Below, one piece after another: positions 7,146 through 10,101 of a stretch of 10,101 bases of DNA. The position numbers and the translations under genes were made by a program. The notes under the pieces are model-generated. The model saw only the letters and a program-made list of their open reading frames with translations, searched no databases and was not told where the DNA came from. The stretch's first letter is position 1. Every line of letters starts with the position of its first letter. Origin of the DNA: an uncultured Lachnospiraceae bacterium (GTDB lineage Bacteria; Bacillota; Clostridia; Lachnospirales; Lachnospiraceae); the NCBI GenBank assembly GCA_900557385.1, contig USSP01000042.1, forward strand, positions 1-10,101, written 5' to 3'.

Positions 7146-7841
7146 ATGAAAAGAATTCTATTGAAATTAAGCGGTGAGGCTCTTGCAGGAGAGAAGAAGA
7201 CCGGATTTGATGAACAGACTGTCCGCAAGGTGGCAGAGCAGGTGAAGCAGCTGGTAGATGACGGCATTGAGGTCGGTATTGTAATCGGCGGTGGAAACTT
7301 TTGGAGAGGCCGGACCAGCGAGAATATTGACCGTACCAAAGCAGACCAGATTGGTATGCTTGCGACAATTATGAATTGTATTTATGTTTCTGAAATCTTC
7401 CGCAGCGTAGGAATGATGACCAATATTTTGACACCTTTTGAATGTGGTTCCTTTACGAAACTGTTTTCCAAGGATCGTGCGAATAAATACTTTGCAAAAG
7501 GTCAGGTGGTATTCTTTGCAGGAGGAACCGGTCACCCTTATTTCTCTACGGATACCGGTGTCGTACTTCGTGCCATTGAAGTGGAGGCGGATGTGATTCT
7601 CTTAGCGAAAGCAGTGGATGGAGTCTATGATAGTGATCCGAAGACCAATCCCGCAGCGAAGAAATACGAAGAGGTTTCCATTGACGAAGTGATTGCAAAG
7701 AACCTGCAGGTTGTGGATATGACAGCCTCCATTCTGGCAAGGGATAATAAGATGCCTATGTGGGTATTTGGTCTGAATGAAGAAAACAGCATCGTAAACA
7801 CGGTAAAAGGCAGCTTTAAAGGAACAAAAGTTACTGTATAA
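7146..7841 (+). CDS. pyrH: Uridylate kinase (UMP kinase)
   Basis: PyrH phosphorylates UMP to UDP with ATP in the cytoplasm, the entry to UTP and CTP synthesis. Bacterial enzymes are hexamers of the amino acid kinase family, typically inhibited by UTP and activated by GTP. Counting from the ATG, the 231-residue protein shows KLSGEA (7-12), IGGGNFWRGR (47-56), DQIGMLATIMN near 67-77, GGTGHPYFSTDT (126-137) and DGVYDSDP (158-165). Length is normal. Two starts are possible: GTG at 7140, which overlaps the bactofilin stop by one base, or ATG at 7146. The ribosome site AAAGGG (7129-7134) is better spaced for the ATG, so I chose it, but the GTG would add only two residues. The tight junction implies translational coupling to the bactofilin gene. 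frr follows 12 bases downstream, a widely conserved pairing. Confidence 0.97.
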   Translation: MKRILLKLSGEALAGEKKTGFDEQTVRKVAEQVKQLVDDGIEVGIVIGGGNFWRGRTSENIDRTKADQIGMLATIMNCIYVSEIFRSVGMMTNILTPFECGSFTKLFSKDRANKYFAKGQVVFFAGGTGHPYFSTDTGVVLRAIEVEADVILLAKAVDGVYDSDPKTNPAAKKYEEVSIDEVIAKNLQVVDMTASILARDNKMPMWVFGLNEENSIVNTVKGSFKGTKVTV

Positions 7842-7853
7842 TAAGGAGATTGG

Positions 7854-8408
7854 ATGATGGATCAGAGAGTAGCACACTACGACGAAAAGATGAAAAAAGC
7901 ATATGAGTTCCTGGTAGCAGATCTGGCAACAGTTCGTGCCGGACGTGCGAACCCCCATGTTTTGGATAAACTGAAAGTGGATTATTACGGAACACCTACC
8001 CCTATTCAGCAGGTAGGTAACGTAACCGTTCCCGAACCCCGCATGATTCAGATTGCACCCTGGGAGAAGAGTCTGTTAAAAGAGATTGAGAAAGCGATTC
8101 AGATGTCTGATATCGGCATCAATCCTACCAATGATGGAAATGTAATCCGTCTGATTTTCCCGGAGCTTAACGAGGAACGCAGAAAAGAACTGGTTAAGGA
8201 TGTTAAGAAGAAGGGCGAAGAAGGAAAGGTTGCGATCCGAAATGTACGCCGTGACGGAAATGATGCCTTCAAGAAGTTAGCGAAAGAAGAAGTTTCTGAG
8301 GACGAAATCAAGGATATGACAGATGAGTTACAGAAACTGACTGACAAATATATCAAGGATATTGACAAAGTTGTTGAGGAGAAATCCAAAGAAATTCTGA
8401 CCGTGTAA
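7854..8408 (+). CDS. frr: Ribosome recycling factor
   Basis: RRF works with EF-G to split the post-termination ribosome so that subunits can be reused. It is an essential tRNA-shaped cytoplasmic protein. The 184 residues match the usual 183-185. Typical sequence includes LATVRAGRANP (24-34), YYGTPTPIQQVGNVTVPEPR (44-63), the short domain ending SDIGINPTNDGNVIRLIFPELNEERR, and IRNVRRDGND (128-137) containing the conserved arginines. The long helices at both ends are rich in Lys and Glu as expected. Two adjacent ATG codons (7854 and 7857) both follow TAAGGAG (7842-7848). The second gives a more usual spacing and the common MDxR N-terminus, so the protein may be one residue shorter. It sits 12 bases after pyrH. 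A 114-base gap with hairpins separates it from uppS. Confidence 0.97.
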   Translation: MMDQRVAHYDEKMKKAYEFLVADLATVRAGRANPHVLDKLKVDYYGTPTPIQQVGNVTVPEPRMIQIAPWEKSLLKEIEKAIQMSDIGINPTNDGNVIRLIFPELNEERRKELVKDVKKKGEEGKVAIRNVRRDGNDAFKKLAKEEVSEDEIKDMTDELQKLTDKYIKDIDKVVEEKSKEILTV

Positions 8409-8431
8409 GTATCATACGGTCTGCCTGATAC
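8409..8431 (+). other. Hairpin directly after the frr stop
   Basis: GTATCA (8409-8414) and TGATAC (8426-8431) are perfect inverted repeats. GG (8418-8419) and CC (8424-8425) extend the stem across a three-base bulge. The stem begins on the base after the frr stop codon. ACCGT (8400-8404) can alternatively pair with ACGGT (8416-8420), which would exclude the first fold. A short A-rich stretch follows rather than a T-run, so this is not a standard intrinsic terminator. It may stabilise or process the mRNA. Confidence 0.4.
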
Positions 8432-8440
8432 AACAAAAAG

Positions 8441-8493
8441 AAAACGGGGAGGGACAGACGGACATAGCTCTGGTGTCTCTCCTTTGTGGTTTT
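8441..8493 (+). other. Second hairpin between frr and uppS, attenuator-like
   Basis: GGAGGGACA (8448-8456) pairs with TGTCTCTCC (8474-8482) over nine positions including one G-T wobble, around a 17-base loop. AAAAC (8441-8445) can pair with GTTTT (8489-8493) as an outer stem. TTTGTGGTTTT follows the inner stem, giving an interrupted T-rich tail. It ends 13 bases before the uppS ribosome site at 8506. It could be a leaky terminator or attenuator lowering uppS-cdsA expression relative to pyrH-frr. This is inferred from structure alone. Confidence 0.4.
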
Positions 8494-8522
8494 CAATAGA
8501 AGAGCAAGGAGAGAATGAACCT

Positions 8523-9233
8523 ATGGAATTACAAGCGCCGAATCATGTGGCTATCATACTGGATGGTAATGGCAGATGGGCGAAGGCAAAGGGAATGCCA
8601 CGGAAATACGGACATGTACAGGGAGCCAGGGCAGTAGAGGACTGTTGCGAATATGCATGGAATCTGGGAGTAAAATATCTGACGGTTTATGCGTTTTCCA
8701 CAGAGAACTGGAACCGTCCCGAGGATGAAGTAGCAGCATTGATGAACCTGCTTCGGGATTACATGAAGACCAGTATTAAACGTGCCATGAAAAATAATAT
8801 GTGTGTCCGTGTGATCGGGGACAAACCCCGTCTGGATAAGGACTTGCAGGAAAGTATTGCCAAACTGGAAGAAACCACAGCAGGAAATACCGGGCTTCAT
8901 TTCCAGATTGCAATCAATTACGGTGGAAGAGATGAACTGACCAGAGCAGTCAAAAAACTGGCTGCAGAAGTGGCAGAAGGAAAACGCACACCGGATTCTA
9001 TAGATGAGGCAGCGATTGACGGAGCACTGGATACCGCAGGATTACCGGCACCGGATCTGCTGATCCGTACCTGTGGAGAGCAGCGGATTTCCAATTTCCT
9101 GTTATGGCAGCTTGCCTATACAGAGTTTTATTTTACGGATATTGCATGGCCGGATTTCAACCAACAGGAGTTAGAAAAAGCCATTGCGGCATATAATCAA
9201 AGAGACAGACGATATGGGGGATTAAAAAAGTAA
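8523..9233 (+). CDS. uppS: Undecaprenyl diphosphate synthase (cis-prenyltransferase)
   Basis: UppS adds eight isopentenyl units in cis configuration to farnesyl diphosphate. This makes the C55 diphosphate that becomes the lipid carrier for peptidoglycan and other wall polymers. The 236-residue protein shows the P-loop-like HVAIILDGNGRWA (8-20) with catalytic D14 and G15-N16-G17-R18, H31 of KYGHVQG, AFSTENWNRP (57-66), AINYGGRDEL (130-139) and RTCGEQRISNFLLWQ (182-196), ending with the typical EFYFTDIAWPDF. I chose the ATG at 8523 because AAGGAG (8506-8511) precedes it and the conserved sequence begins at once. A longer reading from TTG at 8484 would add 13 unconserved residues and would start within the hairpin arm. 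The stop overlaps the cdsA start by one base (TAATG), indicating coupled translation. Confidence 0.97.
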   Translation: MELQAPNHVAIILDGNGRWAKAKGMPRKYGHVQGARAVEDCCEYAWNLGVKYLTVYAFSTENWNRPEDEVAALMNLLRDYMKTSIKRAMKNNMCVRVIGDKPRLDKDLQESIAKLEETTAGNTGLHFQIAINYGGRDELTRAVKKLAAEVAEGKRTPDSIDEAAIDGALDTAGLPAPDLLIRTCGEQRISNFLLWQLAYTEFYFTDIAWPDFNQQELEKAIAAYNQRDRRYGGLKK

Positions 9234-10087
9234 TGTTTAAGACAAGATTACTCAGTGGAATTGCATTAGTGTTAGTTGCGCTGATTACGATTACCTATGG
9301 CAGCTGGGCGCTGGCGGGAATTCTGGCTCTTATTTCCCTGCTGGGCTATCTGGAACTGACCAGAGCCTGCAAGGTCAACACTCAGGAAGGGGAGCACTCC
9401 GTTTATCTGTACCGGAAAAACGGACTGGAAATGGTGGGAATTCTGGCGATAATCGCCTACTATGCAGCCATGCTTGCAGGTGCCTCCCAGACTATTCTGG
9501 TGATGGTGGTGGTGTTTGCCTTTATTGCCACATTGTTTGTGTATGTATTTTCCTATCCGAAGTTCCAATCCAATCAGGTGATGAGTGCTTACTTTGCTTT
9601 TCTTTATGCACCGGTGATGTTGTCTTTTATCTATCTGACCCGTACCCTGGAGTCTGGTGAGTACCTGGTATGGTTGATTTTCCTGGCATCCTGGGGATGT
9701 GATACCTGTGCATACTGTGTGGGTATGCTTTTTGGAAAGACCATAGGAAATCATAAGATGAGCCCCAAACTCTCTCCGAAAAAATCCATTGAGGGAGCCG
9801 TGGGCGGCGTGGTGGGAGCCACTCTTTTAGGTGTACTTTATGCAGTACTTCTGGTAGAAAAGAAAATTCCGGATCAGAATATTACCTGGGTTTTTGCCTT
9901 GATCTGTGGAGTAGGAGCTTTGATTTCCATGGTGGGGGATCTGGCTGCCTCTGCTATTAAACGTAATCACAATATCAAGGATTATGGGCATTGTATTCCC
10001 GGACATGGCGGGATTATGGATCGCTTTGACAGCGTCATAGTCACAGCACCTATCATTTATTTTCTATCCGTGTTAATTTTGAAATAG
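9233..10087 (+). CDS. cdsA: Phosphatidate cytidylyltransferase (CDP-diacylglycerol synthase)
   Basis: CdsA converts phosphatidic acid and CTP to CDP-diacylglycerol, the branch-point precursor of membrane phospholipids. It is a polytopic membrane enzyme. The 284 residues contain about seven to eight hydrophobic helices. Conserved stretches are SWGCDTCAYCVGMLFGK (153-169), SPKKSIEG (181-188), GDLAASAIKRNHNIKD (235-250) and PGHGGIMDRFD (256-266). The last two form the CTP-transferase family signature with its metal-binding aspartates. The ATG at 9233 shares its first base with the uppS stop, so no separate ribosome site is needed. The order pyrH-frr-uppS-cdsA is common in bacteria and is often followed by dxr (ispC) and an rseP-type protease, which the sequence beyond the window probably encodes. 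The gene is complete, with the stop at 10085-10087. Confidence 0.97.
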   Translation: MFKTRLLSGIALVLVALITITYGSWALAGILALISLLGYLELTRACKVNTQEGEHSVYLYRKNGLEMVGILAIIAYYAAMLAGASQTILVMVVVFAFIATLFVYVFSYPKFQSNQVMSAYFAFLYAPVMLSFIYLTRTLESGEYLVWLIFLASWGCDTCAYCVGMLFGKTIGNHKMSPKLSPKKSIEGAVGGVVGATLLGVLYAVLLVEKKIPDQNITWVFALICGVGALISMVGDLAASAIKRNHNIKDYGHCIPGHGGIMDRFDSVIVTAPIIYFLSVLILK

Positions 10088-10090
10088 GGT

Positions 10091-10097
10091 GAAGGAG
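10091..10097 (+). promoter_or_regulatory. Ribosome binding site of the next gene beyond the window
   Basis: GAAGGAG lies four bases after the cdsA stop and four bases before the window edge, with no terminator between. It predicts another cluster gene starting within a few bases beyond base 10101. By common gene order this would be dxr, which is an inference. Confidence 0.6.
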
Positions 10098-10101
10098 TAG
10101 C

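Noticed and set aside
8484..8522. Longer uppS reading from a TTG codon at 8484.
   Set aside because: It lies in the hairpin arm with no ribosome site, adds residues without family resemblance, and the ATG at 8523 has AAGGAG upstream.

Overview
The window looks like chromosomal DNA of an anaerobic Firmicute of the class Clostridia, most likely Lachnospiraceae. That assignment is an inference from moderate base composition, AAGGAG-type ribosome binding sites, clostridial-looking PyrH, RRF, UppS and CdsA proteins, and a REC-GGDEF-EAL gene next to a stand-alone HPt gene. I cannot name a genus from the sequence alone.

Layout: (1) Bases 1-1625 hold the 3' end of a citrate lyase operon: the C-terminal half of citF (cut by the window edge), then citG, which makes the precursor of the lyase prosthetic group. 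(2) A convergent membrane acyltransferase-3 gene lies on the minus strand (1704-3389). It has an extra N-terminal membrane-anchored extracytoplasmic domain. (3) An AT-rich divergent intergenic region (3390-3595) carries one good promoter in each direction. (4) Bases 3596-4919 are a decayed REC-GGDEF-EAL (c-di-GMP type) gene. It has two frame-disrupting lesions, one of which seems to have removed the end of GGDEF and the start of EAL including the catalytic EAL motif, plus a further in-frame loss near the 3' end. An intact HPt phosphotransfer gene follows (4975-5316). (5) From about 5312 onward a promoter and a tightly packed plus-strand cluster run to the window end: a membrane-anchored NodB-family polysaccharide deacetylase, a bactofilin, pyrH, frr, uppS and cdsA. 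A ribosome binding site for one more gene sits at the right edge.

How the genes fit together: citF/citG serve citrate fermentation. The decayed c-di-GMP gene and HPt gene are remnants of, or a partner in, a phosphorelay. The right-hand cluster combines a probable cell-wall module (deacetylase and bactofilin) with UMP phosphorylation, ribosome recycling, undecaprenyl diphosphate synthesis and CDP-diacylglycerol synthesis. Placing the bactofilin immediately before pyrH, where rpsB-tsf is commonly found in bacteria, is the most notable arrangement.

I found no CRISPR array, tRNA, rRNA, insertion sequence or phage gene. I found no convincing evidence of an entirely new system. The points most worth a second look are the multiply deleted signalling gene, the bactofilin with matching FFxDLK ends, and the hairpin-bearing frr-uppS gap.
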